Position numbers and translations under genes: made by a program
Assembly (NCBI GenBank): GCA_039707655.1
Contig: CM077665.1
Location: 138,943,148 to 139,007,147, forward strand
Length of the DNA stretch: 64,000 nucleotides
Direction: 5' to 3'
Source of the DNA: Elymus sibiricus
Taxonomy: Eukaryota > Streptophyta > Magnoliopsida > Poales > Poaceae
In this document: piece by piece, positions 10,745-21,460 of the stretch
Numbering within the stretch: the first letter of the stretch is position 1
Layout of the letters: every line of letters starts with the position of its first letter
Notes under the pieces: generated by a model
Told to the model about the DNA's origin: nothing
Database searches by the model: none
The model's input: the letters and a program-made list of their open reading frames with translations, nothing else

Positions 10745-13418
10745 TATTTGAAACTAACACTCCATTTCCAGATAGCGAGTGATCGCTCAGCAATGATACC
10801 GCGCCGGACGAAGTACCTATCCCCGGGGACCACGCTTTTTTACTTGTTTCCTTTTTTTTCTATACGAAATTCAGACGATTTCGTTTGTGTTCATGTTGGC
10901 GATTTCAGATGTGAATGAGGCCGGTCGTCTCCCCTTCCTACGGGTTCCCCAGTGACACATCAACCACGCCCCTTCCTTTTCTCTGATCATAAATAACCTG
11001 ATCTCTTTCTTTCTAATTCATCCCCTTCTTTCTAATTCAAAAAAGAAAGGGGGGGGCGGTAAGGCAGGCTCGCAACTTACAAAGGGCACTCGTTGCTTGC
11101 AGGCCTGCTCTTTCTATTATGATTTCTATGTCTATGAAAGCTCCTTTGACTCCAGCCCCATAAGCTATTCTTTCACCTGCACCAGCTCTTGGTCTTTGTC
11201 CAGGACAAAGATATCGCAATAGTGGAATAAGGAAGTGCAAGTTGGCGATCGAAGCAAAGGAAAGATCAAGCCGAAGAGGATACCTGGGGCCATCTAAGAC
11301 GGCTGTAGTAAATAGCTTACACGACTGATCAGGCTCATCAACCTATGGAACCTCATGCTATGTTGCTATGATTCTTTTATCACGAAAGCATGTCGGGCGA
11401 AGGAATAAAACGCGTACAACACTAGCAAGAAGAGACTTGCCAAAGAATTCGATGCCTCACAGGATCCTACAAAAGCGGAGTCCAAAAAAGCACGAGCGAG
11501 ATATTCTTCCTTAACAGGGATCTCAATTGCGGGAAGAAGTACAAAGGGCAAAGGCAGAAGTGGAAGGGTCAAACTCCTCTATCGGGGAAAGACAGGAAGG
11601 ATAAAAGTGTAAAATCACTTGTTTGAAACATCTAAAAAATAGAAATGGCTATTAGAAGTTGTATTTTCGGTGGTCAAAGGGAAGGAATCAGAAAAGAGGG
11701 AAGCGCTCTCAAGGTAGAATCAGTTCCAGGCAAGCATGTCCATTGAAAGGAAAGAGTCCCTAAACAGACAGGTTTTCAGCAAATAAGACGGGTCCTGGTC
11801 TTCGGCAACAAAAGAAGCCGAAGCGAGAGCTCGATCAAAGAACCTTTATAGATCCTCATCATCCTCAGGTTCCGGATACACAGCGAGAAGGGAATCTTCC
11901 TGTTCGAATGGAAGATTTTCGAAAGAGAGGGGAGAAATCAATCACATGCGTGAGCGGATCGAGCTATTATATAATAAGTAACGGCTGAAAAAGCTATTCT
12001 TGGTAGATCCACTTGTCAAGGCGCGGAAAGCCGTGTTCCTTCTCAGCTCACGCTTTCCTGATTGATTTGAAAGACCCTACACACCACCGTATCCTTGGCT
12101 TTCTTCCCACTTTCAAAGAACTTGCTATCATTCTTTCGATTCTATCTCCTCGCTTTAGGTCTTATGCTTCTTATTAAAGGGGTTATGCCACTCCGAGTCC
12201 ATCAGTGTTGAAGGAATGGACAGAGACAGGCAAAGACAAAGTACTGATTTGACTACCGATAGAGAGCAGAGCTAGAGACAAGATGCCTAGGACCTGGAGG
12301 AGATTCATAAGAACCAAGTCGTGGAGAAGATAGCATCAAACTGGAGATAATAAACCTAACCCTCCGTGCTTTAATCGAGAATGGATACAGGGTCGTCGAG
12401 CGAAACCTTTATTAGGGGGTAGACCTACCTTGTTTTGTTGACTTATTGCTTTCCAGCAAAGCGTGCCGGCCCTATCTCTAAAGCACCAAACTTCCACATT
12501 TTAGGAGATGCCCTATCTTCCCTTAAAGAGCCAGCTTATTGAATAGAGCTGTCACTCCTTACCTTACCTAAGACCCCTTCGGGATATCTTTTGAAAACCT
12601 TTTCTCTGAAAAGAAAAGATGTTTGCGATCCCTTGCCCGTTCGATTAAAGAAAGTGGGATCTGGCCTTGCATTTTTTAGATAGGGCTCCCTCACGGCATT
12701 CTTGCTCTTGCATTTGAAAGTCGAATCAGGATTCCATCTAGAGAAAGGTTCCGAATGGAACTAGTGAATGTGTATGCCGAACGTAGGCAGGTATACCTGA
12801 CCTTTGATATTAAGCTATGATCTCTCTTCCCTCTCTTGAAGTTCCCACAAAGCGACTCTGAACCTAAGACCGGGTTGTGGGATGTCTTTTGATATTCTAA
12901 ACTAATAAAAACGCAATTGGATTTATTTTTATATCCCTATGATAGGAAATGAAAGAAAAGGTCGAGCTTAAGCCGATTCCATTGCGGAAAGAAAAGAGGC
13001 TCTCCCATTCCCACCTGATACGTCAAAAGCAATTGACTAATAAGGGGAACCAACCAGTCGAATTCGATTGATTATGTCACTCTGCATTACTATAAAAGGG
13101 CAGCAGCTTTCTACTAAAATGGGCTTTGGCACTCCTTCCGCTATTACTCGAAATAATAATAATAGTGAAAGGGCAGTCGAATTTGTGACTACGTCAAAGG
13201 CTCGTTTCACTCGAATTTAAAGGCTATAACTCCTACTTATTTCTATTAATTAAAGCTTGCCCATGGCTGCTTTCTTCCCATTCTTTCTTCTTTCCACTAA
13301 TCTAATGGTTTCATTCTCCCATCGAGAGGTTATGATACTAGCAAGAGTCCTATTCTTCTCCTCTCGATCCTACCTTGGGTTATGTTTGACAGGGATGGTC
13401 AGTGAACTTCTATTGGTT
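10745..13418. other. Spacer without recognisable gene
   Basis: About 2.7 kb between nad2 and ccmFc. Open frames (minus 11037-11240, minus 11366-11572, plus 13257-13478) match nothing I recognise. No tRNA or repeat array was seen. Confidence 0.4.
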
Positions 13419-14098
13419 TCAAAGGAGGATAGAGATCCATTGGGGAAGGCTCGAAAGGTTATTCGATATCAAGGTTGACCCTCGACGCGCCGCAGCCACT
13501 ATTTTTACTCCTTTTATGCAATTATGAACGAAACTTTCTCGATTCCAATGCAACTTATCCTTTTGGAGTTGACGTAACAAACTACGCGAGCCTCCCGATG
13601 AAGCCAACAGAAATCCTATCTGAATACTAAAAATAAAAGGCAATTTCATTATGGTGGTATACCAGCCGCCAGTTCTGGAACTTCCAGTTCCAATCGGAGC
13701 ATATAGATCCGTAAATGGATTTGTATGTATAGCCACTTCAGTCGTGCTCCTTGTTTCTCGAATGGAAAAAAAGTATCTTCTTTCTGGGAACATGCTAAAC
13801 CAGAAATTCTTATGTTCGTGATTCTTCATCCACCGATGCAGAAAATCTTCCAGTTTTCCATTCTCATATGAGGCAGGAAAGTTTATGGGCAACAGGTCGG
13901 CACGAAGTGATTCATCATGTTCAAACATGAACCTTTCGCTCGTTGGGGACGGTTTATAAATCATCAAATTCCCACAAATGGAATGAGAAGTGGGTCCATG
14001 TAAATGATCGAGACCTCGCAAACAACAACGTTCCTACCCCATATGGAGTTCGGGACCCAAGGGCAATCGTTGAGTGAACTGTATCTTATTCGTATTAG
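13419..14098 (-). pseudogene. ccmFc: ccmFc exon 2, disrupted
   Basis: The minus strand encodes the C-terminal part of cytochrome c maturation factor CcmF: KIQFTQRLPLGPELHMG, then an in-frame TAG near 14034-14036, then ERCCLRGLDHLHGPTSHS, ADLLPINFPASYENGKLE, FLHRWMKN and GTGSSRTGGWYTTIMKLPF. Plant ccmFc normally has lysine where the TAG stands, and C-to-U editing cannot repair that. The end is also abnormal: after LHWNRESFV the frame continues into HNCIKGVKIVAAARRG, unrelated to the usual terminus, and the switch falls on a 20-bp repeat (13514-13533). Upstream of this exon the intron domain V is also altered. CcmF takes part in heme attachment to apocytochrome c in the inner membrane. This copy looks non-functional unless the lesions are assembly errors. 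The exon start is approximate. Confidence 0.85.
13514..13533. repeat. 20-bp repeat at ccmFc 3' junction
   Basis: Identical to 3377-3396, in the same orientation. It encodes the first foreign residues of the ccmFc tail when read on the minus strand. Confidence 0.8.
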
Positions 14099-15083
14099 TT
14101 GACCTAAGCCGCACCATTATTGCAGGGGTGGGGCTCGGCCTCCGAACCGTACGTGGGACGAGTTTCTGCCTCATACAGCTCGGGCCGAAGACCGGGGAAG
14201 TTGTGGAGAGATGGGGAGACCCAACTGCTGCCGGTCGGGACGGACAGGAAAGGGGGCGGGGATAAGCTTGTGAAGAAGCAAGCTTATTGCCCCACCCCCC
14301 AAAAACAAACCGACCCAGCAAGAAAACGTATGCGCAGGCGCAACAAAGCGCTCATCCCTTGCTTGCTGCTTCGCGTTCTTTCTATTCCATCCCAGTCCAT
14401 TCCGGGATAGGCGGCTAATATAATATGTGCAATAGTCGTCGTCTGACCAATCGGCTCGGACACCAGACCGCTTGTGCCCGCCCATTCTGTCTTGCCCTAA
14501 ATGGAATGGCTCTCTTAGTTATGCTGTGCCCCGACCTGAGTCCCCACGTCCGCTTTTATCCGCCCGCAACCCGGCCAACACAACATTAGGGCCGTCCCCC
14601 CCATTCTATGCTGACCCAGGCCGGGGCTCGCTTTTTGGGAAGCCCGTTCCCACCGTGCTCACGGCCCGGCTGGCCTGCCAGTGGTAGTGGGAATTCTCCC
14701 GTTGCCTGGTCAAATAAGGGTTGGTTGGATGCGGGATCTACTGCACGAGGAGCGGTACGGACATAGATGATATCATCACGACCTCTCTTTGCGTACCGCT
14801 AGGGATGCTTAACGCCACTTCGCCAACTGGCATTACCTACGCTTTCGTGTCTCTCAGTGTGGTCAACACTGGGTGTTTCCGAGCAGCGAGGCTTACACCC
14901 ATTCGCATTAATTCATCCAAAGTTCCTTACCCTTATGCACGAATTTTGGAATAAGCCATCTTCCTATCAAGGTTAAGGAGTCAACTGAGCATTTCAGCGG
15001 CGGGATTGAATACCCGGATCGAATCAGAGTTCACGCCGCCCGCCCTGAACAAATAGAATAGGAGGCGTGGGCCACAGGTCGCA
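14099..15083 (-). other. ccmFc: ccmFc group II intron with altered domain V
   Basis: The likely 5' splice signal is GTGCGACC at about 15083, after CDPMAY. Domain V lies at 14144-14181 but is 38 nt, not the usual 34: four extra bases (GTCC or an equivalent frame) sit between the GAAA loop side and the CACGTACGGTTC strand. The intron also holds the repeat copy at 14313-14364. A 5-bp CTATT tandem duplication occurs near 15051-15062; it lies in the intron if the GTGCG site is used, and would be a frameshift if the exon runs further. Boundaries are inferred. Confidence 0.7.
14313..14364. repeat. Dispersed repeat in ccmFc intron (copy at 3125-3191)
   Basis: Two blocks shared with 3125-3191 in the same order; see that entry. 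Confidence 0.8.
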
Positions 15084-15860
15084 CATAAGCCATCGGGTCG
15101 CACGACAGAAGAACACCCAACATAAAGATGCACACTCCTCCATGTGAAATAGAAAGATTCATCTTCACTTTTTTGTAGTAGTCGTGACCAACAGCCATCA
15201 GCAGTCGGCTCGTTGGTAAGGCGAGAGCTTCAAGCCCGCTTTCTGGTGGCACACCCCCCAAACAAGCACCACTCGACGAGGGGGGGGGGCGGGGAAAGCT
15301 ACAGGCCCAAAACCTTCGACCCTTCTTTCTATATGGGGATGCCCGGGGCACCTCATCTTGTCATTTTGTTGCTCATTCCCCTTAGGCCGAAGTGTTTGGC
15401 CTTTACTTCGGAGCGCCCGCTCATGCTTCGCTGACCTATCGCGTGGTAAAGAGAAGAGAGTACGAAAGAATTGTAAACAGAGCAGACCGCAGAAAGATTC
15501 TAAATATGACAAGTCCCCCATGGATTCGATAATAAGGAAATGAAGAACGGGAACGAAACGAAATAAAGCATTTCTAGCGGATGAGCTTCTCTCCATTTTG
15601 TCTGGTAATAGAATAGGGCGGCTTGCTTTGACCAACACTCCACTTTTTGCTCTGTCCATGGAGCGTATGAATTTCCTTAAATGTAGATAGACCAAAAAAG
15701 GGAATAAAGGGATAGGAATAGGAATTATAGTACCATTGGAAGAAGAGGCACCAGTGGGAACATCTCTACTGACGAACCATTTCAATAGTACGGGTGCTGC
15801 CGTGCCACGGGGCACGACCATGGAAGTAATGAAAAAGAAGAAGTTTTGTAGTTGGACCAT
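15084..15860 (-). pseudogene. ccmFc: ccmFc exon 1, frameshifted
   Basis: It starts at ATG 15860 with MVQLQNFFFFITSMVVPRG, the conserved CcmFc N-terminus, and continues through AAPVLLKWFVSRDVPTGA and GFGPVAFPAPP in one frame. At the plus-strand run of 10 G (15280-15289) the family text moves to another frame (SSSGACLGGVPPESGLEALALP, MAVGHDYYKKVKMNLSISHGGVC, LLSCDP). One more C on the coding strand (11 instead of 10) would restore it, so this could be a real frameshift or a homopolymer miscount. CcmF is a multi-pass inner-membrane protein of the heme lyase complex, encoded in angiosperm mitochondria as separate N- and C-terminal genes (ccmFn, ccmFc). Together with the exon 2 stop, the altered domain V and the replaced C-terminus, this copy is probably a pseudogene. 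Confidence 0.85.
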
Positions 15861-16023
15861 CTGCTCTATCCGTTCGATTTGAGCTTCTCCAGAGAAGATG
15901 AGACGCTAAAAATGAAAGTGTTTGCAACGCATACCGAAAAAGGGTACCTATGTTGCCGACCATTAATGACTAGTTTGAAGACCAGGAGCAGGGGCACGTG
16001 CCAAGAAAGATCTGTTACTTTCC

Positions 16024-16135
16024 CTATGGTTTTCGAACGTTTTCAATAAAACCTTCTCGTAGAAGTATTTTCACAAAGTTTTCGGTAATATTAGTTGATG
16101 CTATTCGAACCCTTCCTTTTATTAAGATTAGAATT
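16024..16135 (-). pseudogene. rps8: Plastid-derived rps8 fragment
   Basis: The minus strand reads [24 protein letters not shown] and then hits stop codons. That is the N-terminal region of plastid ribosomal protein S8. It lies downstream of the rpl14 relic on the same strand, matching plastid gene order (rpl14 then rps8), so both came in one plastid DNA transfer. The fragment is truncated at both ends. Confidence 0.85.
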
Positions 16136-16244
16136 CTTATTCTTATTATTATCTAATTATTCTTTTTTTTCATGTATATGCGTCAGACACAATCTACTAA
16201 TTGATCTATATTCTGATACCCTACTATATCATAGTCTCTACTAC

Positions 16245-16608
16245 TAGTATTTTTAATACCTCAGGAGCTCATGAGACTCTTTTAGTGAAATTCATAAGTC
16301 TCAATTCCCGAGCGATCGCACCAAAAACTCGAGTTCCTTTTGGATTTCCTTCTTGATCAATGACAACCGTCATAATATCGTATTATCATACCGTTGTCAC
16401 GTTTGAGTTCTTTACATGTACGTACAATTACAGCTCGTCTTACTTCCGTCTGATCTTTCTAGAGGCATTTTGGGCACTGCTTCTTTGATTACAGCAACAA
16501 TAACGTCACCAATATGAGCATATCAGTGATTACCAGCTCCTAAGATTCGAATACATATCAATTCGATAGCCCCACTCCGTTGTTATCCGCTACATTCAAA
16601 AGGGTCTG
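16245..16608 (-). pseudogene. rpl14: Plastid-derived rpl14, degenerate
   Basis: The minus strand matches plastid ribosomal protein L14 in pieces: QTLLNVADN, MCIRI-like text, [59 protein letters not shown] and LMNFTK. Several small insertions and deletions shift the frame and the start ATG is lost (an isoleucine codon stands there). This is a transferred plastid segment in the mitochondrial genome, not expressed as L14. Confidence 0.9.
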
Positions 16609-17299
16609 AGTGAGATGGATCTTGGAAGTCTGGTTTTTGATTGGATAGTGATCTCTGGCACGAGTGGTTGATCTTCGCGGGCCGTGAATGGCCATGGAAA
16701 GGAGTATTGATGTCAATATGTTCGATCGAGAAGATTGGACGATGAAAGACGGATCCTTTGTGGTTTGAATAATAGGCTGTGGTCTCGATATTGGGCTATG
16801 GGCTGATTGCTTTCTGTACGAGCCTCTTGTGATTGGGCTCTCATGGGCGGATTACCCGATGTGTACTCATCTTCCAACAAAGAGGAGAAGACATAACCAG
16901 AAGAATTGCGAGAAATAAGTCAATTTATCAAGTTGAGGCATTTCGATTTGGACTTCAAATAATCAAGACAAAAAAAGACTCCTGCGCCCTCGAGAGCATT
17001 CTCTTTCACTTGCATTTCTTCCTGAAGTTGGCTCGAAGACCTGTCCAGCCTTGATTTTCCCAGTTATTACTCGAGCGCGCTGAGGCAACTCTGAACTAAG
17101 CTCAGGGGAGGGGTAGTAGGTATGCTTCAAACCCTCCGGCACCTTGAAGAACGATGGCACTAGATCGGGAAAGATGAATGACCAATGAGGACAGGACAAT
17201 GGGGGAAGTTGGTAATAGAGAATCCTCCCTTCTTCTTTGCTTTCTTGCCTGAAAAAATCCAAAACTAACCATTGGAACCTCATGGGCTACCGAGTTAGG
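16609..17299. other. Spacer between plastid-like segments
   Basis: No gene recognised. Upstream of the rpl14 relic the sequence no longer reads as plastid rpl16, so the transferred block seems to end near 16608. Confidence 0.35.
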
Positions 17300-18620
17300 A
17301 GATTCATTTTATTTATTACTTTGACTTTTTTTTACTAAGTTATTCTAAAAGATAAGAGCTAACCGACCATCCTGATTGAATGTTTGAGTACTCGGAGTCT
17401 CTCGTAAGTATGGAAAGAAAGTCTCTTCTTTCCACAACTCCTAAATTTCCCATCAGCCTATCCAATCTAATTCCAGACAGAGTCAGTAGACCTTACTTTA
17501 GTGTAGGTAGTGTCAGATAATTAGGAAGTCTTGATAGTCTTTCGTATAATCTCTTCTTCAATCCTAGGAGCAAAAAAGGAATGTCCTTTAGGGACCTTTG
17601 GACACCAAGATTTCCGACCTCTTACTTTCATAGTTATGAATTGCGGAATAGAATCAATTATGAAATTAATAAGTATATATCCCTCATCCCTATTGGTATC
17701 GATTTGGGCCACTACCCAGAACCCTGCCAGAGCCCTATTTTTAAGAAGAAATTGACAGTCTTTTTTAGAACTAGAACTATGGTAAAATCCAGTATCGACA
17801 GGCCTAGTTCTTTTCCTTTGCTTATGCAGGGCAAGAATTTGTCGAGTTCAATCAGTACAATAAGAAATCCTAAGTATTTTTTTGGTCAGGCGACACCCAG
17901 ATTTGAACTGGGGATAAAGGATTTGCAGTCCCCTGCCTTACCGCTTGGCCATGCTGCCAAATCCGATCCAAAATCGAGCAAAATCTTATTCATCCACATT
18001 ATTTTACTAATTAGTATTCGTAGGAGGGGATTATTAAACCCTTTTTGATTTTTTTTAGATCGTTGAATCCCTTTGTACTTATCCCTTTCCAATCCCTTTT
18101 AATAAATTCATTCCTGTTTTTTATTGGACCCAGTTTTATTCTCTTCGATTGATTGTATCTCAAAACACACATTGCTTAAATACCTTCTCTTTCTATTGAA
18201 AAGAGAAAGGATTTCCAGTCACAGACTGCCAAATTTAGGAAAAATTGGAACCATTAACTATATTATTTGTTATTATTTGTTATTTTGATATTTTCTATTT
18301 GTTAGTAGTGAACGGTTCTAAAATGCGTATTGTATCCCAAATAGTGTTTCCTTAATGGCATAACAAAATCAAATTGATTTACGGCTAATCAGTATCAATT
18401 AAAAAAAAGAGAATTATGATATTGATATAGTGTGACCTGACCCCTGTTGCTCCAAGTGAAATTCTTTCTAGGGTTCTTAAAGATATTCTCCATTTTTTCC
18501 CTTTCCCTACAGTAAAGTATAGTCTGAAGGCTAGCACGCACCATTCCTCGCTTATGATAATCTAAGGCCAAAAAGAAAGAAGGCTCACACCATAATAATA
18601 CATACCCTTTTTCCTCGATC
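17300..18620. other. AT-rich block around trnC, probable plastid transfer
   Basis: Base composition is clearly richer in A and T than the mitochondrial spacers on either side, and the tRNA in the middle is plastid-type. I could not identify flanking plastid genes in it, so the extent of the transfer is a guess. Confidence 0.4.
17888..17958 (-). tRNA. trnC-GCA: tRNA-Cys (GCA), plastid-type
   Basis: The minus strand folds as a 71-nt tRNA: acceptor GGCAGCA with TGTCGCC, D-arm GGCCAAGCGGTAAGGC, anticodon loop CTGCAAA with anticodon GCA between GGGGA-type stem strands, and T-arm with the TTCAAAT loop. The sequence is of the plastid trnC type found in monocot mitochondria. One acceptor pair (A4 with C69) is mismatched. 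CCA is not encoded. It is probably functional, since such transferred tRNAs are often used for mitochondrial translation. Confidence 0.92.
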
Positions 18621-21300
18621 GTCAAGGTCGTGGATTTGGATCTATTTCGGTTTTACGGGCTTCATACATTGTTAAGAAAAGTACTCGGCATTGGAAAGCA
18701 TCACGTTCTGGCCACACACAAAAGAAGTCGGTGGAAGGTATGGAATTTCTCGGCTGAAGGTCAGAAAGAAAGCAATCGCCAGTGCTCTCGGTTCCAGCAA
18801 CGAGTCTTTTCTCTGAGAATTAAGGAAAACAAACTAACCTTGTCTGTCTATGTTCACCTTGACATGAAAGACTCTTTTCCTAACCTGACTGTTCTACCTG
18901 GCTAGTTCACTTCACTTTTCGAGGGATCCTGGATTGGAGTTCACTTGTCTATGAGTGTCCAAACAGCTTCAGATCCTTCCAAGGCGCAGGGGTTCTCTCT
19001 CCATTCACTTTGAGCTGGGTTTCTTGTGATCTTTGTAGTAGTTTTTCCGTCCAATTTTATGGTAAATTAAGTCTTACACAGCTGTCCCCAAGGATGTCCA
19101 TTCCATTCGGCAGGGACTCCATCTCACATTCGATCTCCCTCCTTTCCCTGAAAGAGTCGAGGTCTCTCTGGACTTCTCTTTTGCCTCTCTCCCAGATTCA
19201 GAAAAAGGGAGGAAGAGGGCCTCTCGACGGGAGTGATTCCCCGAAAAGAGATCGTTCCCAGCATCCTCGAGTTCGTAGTCAAACTCACCTTCATCCACCT
19301 TTCATGGACTGGCGTGGGCAAGCGCCGATGTCTGGAGCAGGAGATGGAAGCTTGGGTTGAGGAGGCTGTCAACGAGTCATCAAAGGCGATAGATTGGTTA
19401 TATTCGGATTCGTTTGATTTTGATTTTCTTTTTTTTGGTTGTGAGAGGTCTGAGTCCACAGCTGGGGAAGACTCGTCAGATGACAATTGAAGTAGGGGTC
19501 TGCCTCTTTCAAAGGGAAGCAAGAGTCTCATAGGGAAGGAGATCCTGCACAGACCAACCCCAATCAGGAAGAGAGTCTTGTTGTCAATGAAAGCAATTTT
19601 TCTATGTCACATATCTGCCTATCTCATGTTGTGAGCTATAAAGTACCCACCGGGGGGGGGGGGGTGGACCAAGAAAGAGGCAGGCGATTGGGTCCTTCCC
19701 ATCCTCTGTGATGTCAGTCTCTTTGTCATTCTTTCACCCTTGCTGAGTAGCGAAGTGAGCATACTCAAGATCCAATTCATCAATCATTTGAGTTGGTACG
19801 AACATAGGAATCCAGACTCCGCTTGATTCGATCTTCAGGTTCGACCTTCATCAGTCAGGAAAAAGAAGAAGGACCCACTTATTCCACTCGGAGAGACCGA
19901 ACCAGGCAACAAAAAAAAAGAAAAACTGAAGGAAGTTCTCTTTCCATTCCAACTAAACTAAGTGAAAAAAGGGGGAGAGCAAAACAGAAACACAGGAACA
20001 AAGAAACTATGTCCAAACCAACGAGTCCTTTGGTCGACTCTAAAGAATGTATCGGGAGTTGGGAGTTAGCCGTCTCATAGGAGTGATAGCTGGGTTTTTC
20101 ACGGAGTTTCTTCGTACGATTGAAAAAAGAGTGCTCTAGGTCGAAGAAAACAAGAAGAAGATTGTTCACCAGTCTGTCTCCCAACCTCTTTAAAGCAGCT
20201 ACCTACTGTGATCTGGTCTTGGGACAGCATTGGCACCCCCGTTTGCTGGATCTTCTAGGCACTCTAAAGCGCTTCCACGAGAGACAGATGGACTTTGAGT
20301 TATAGACGGAGAAGAGCCTTTAGAGGATCAAGAGTGATTCCTCAATAAAACAAATGGGATTTTGAGGGAGGGCTGAACGCGATGTACTGAAGGGTTCGCT
20401 TTCCCTGATCGGCGCCAGTCTTTCCTGCTGTGAATTTCCCAGGTCGGGAGGGGCCCTTTCCTTCTACCTTACTGAACCCATTCACCAATGATTGGATCAC
20501 TCAAAGCTAAAGACCAATTCCTTCCTTTTAGGTGGTCTAGGTGGCTGGGATACTATGCCCTTCTTTTTAGAGGCTCAAAGACGAGTTCTTTGAAGGAAGC
20601 AAAAGAACCCATGTGTCTCGGATGAAGTCTACCCTCTTTTTGTGCCGGGAAGAAGAATGAGATCCAACTCAAAGTCAAGGAAAGCGGCCTAGACCACTGA
20701 CTTTTGATGGAAGGCTTCTGAACATGGATTGGTCTGATAAAGCCAATTTTTCGGCGAATCAAATATTTTCTGAGAGCACTAGACCTTCTCTCTTTCAGGA
20801 TTGATTCCCACTCACTGCCTGATAGCAGGCTTGGCCCATGAGACCTATTGTCTTATTGTACTGGCTCACTTCACTACTTTGGAGGATGGGTTTTCCCCTT
20901 TTTGGTTCGCAAACGCTCTAACCCATCGAGAAGCTCCATCCAAATTGGAGTTGATGTGAGCACTTCCCCAGAGGCAGAGGCTTTTTCTACAAAAGGGTGG
21001 GAGCATAAAATGTAGGTGAGTCAATTGCGTGTGGCCTTCAAGTATTTCGTATTGTAACAATATTAGATCGGCATCCAAACAAAGGTGCATGTACGGTTCC
21101 TAAGGGATACAATTTTGTCCTAATCATCAAGAAAGATTAAATAAGTTGATAGCGCGATCTCGTACTAACACATACTCTCTAAATATTGAAGAACTTGCAT
21201 GTGGCCTTCAAGCCACAACCGCGGTATGAGTTCTGATCTCAGACTTTGGTTTGGGGGCTGCTGGCCCCTTCGCGTCGACAAGGAAACTGTGGACGACAAT
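18621..21300. other. Spacer without recognisable gene
   Basis: About 2.7 kb. Overlapping open frames near 19010-19531 and 19823-20184 are low-complexity and unmatched. A run of 13 G lies at 19652-19664. The words GTGTGGCCTTCAAG (about 21028) and ATGTGGCCTTCAAG (about 21197) form a short direct repeat. Confidence 0.35.
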
Positions 21301-21372
21301 GGGTTTAGAATTAGAATAAAACGAAGACCCTATCGAACAAATAGAGGAAAGGGCGGAAAGGGGAAAAAGTAA
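21301..21372 (+). pseudogene. rps19: rps19 3'-end remnant
   Basis: The frame ends IKRRPYRTNRGKGGKGKK and a TAA at 21370-21372. The pattern KRRPxRTNxGxGxKxGKK matches the C-terminus of mitochondrial S19, and the position 14 bp before rps3 is where rps19 sits in the conserved rps19-rps3-rpl16 cluster. The sequence further upstream does not continue as S19, so only the 3' end survives. It is a short match and therefore uncertain. Confidence 0.5.
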
Positions 21373-21386
21373 AGTCTAAGCGACAT

Positions 21387-21460
21387 ATGGCACGAAAAGG
21401 AAAACCAATTTCGGTAAGACTTGATCTGAATCGTAGTTCAGATCCAAGTCGGTTCAGTGA
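21387..21460 (+). pseudogene. rps3: rps3 exon 1
   Basis: This 74-bp exon encodes MARKGKPISVRLDLNRSSDP and a few residues more, the N-terminus of mitochondrial ribosomal protein S3. The length equals the usual plant rps3 exon 1. The intron starts GGGCGACC at 21461, a variant of the GTGCG consensus. The exon itself is intact; the gene is marked broken because of exon 2. Confidence 0.88.

Noticed and set aside
14034..14321. Minus-strand frame with its own ATG that could be read as a separate gene
   Set aside because: Its end (KIQFTQRLPLGPELHMG) is the start of ccmFc exon 2, and its beginning is intron domain V/VI sequence read through.
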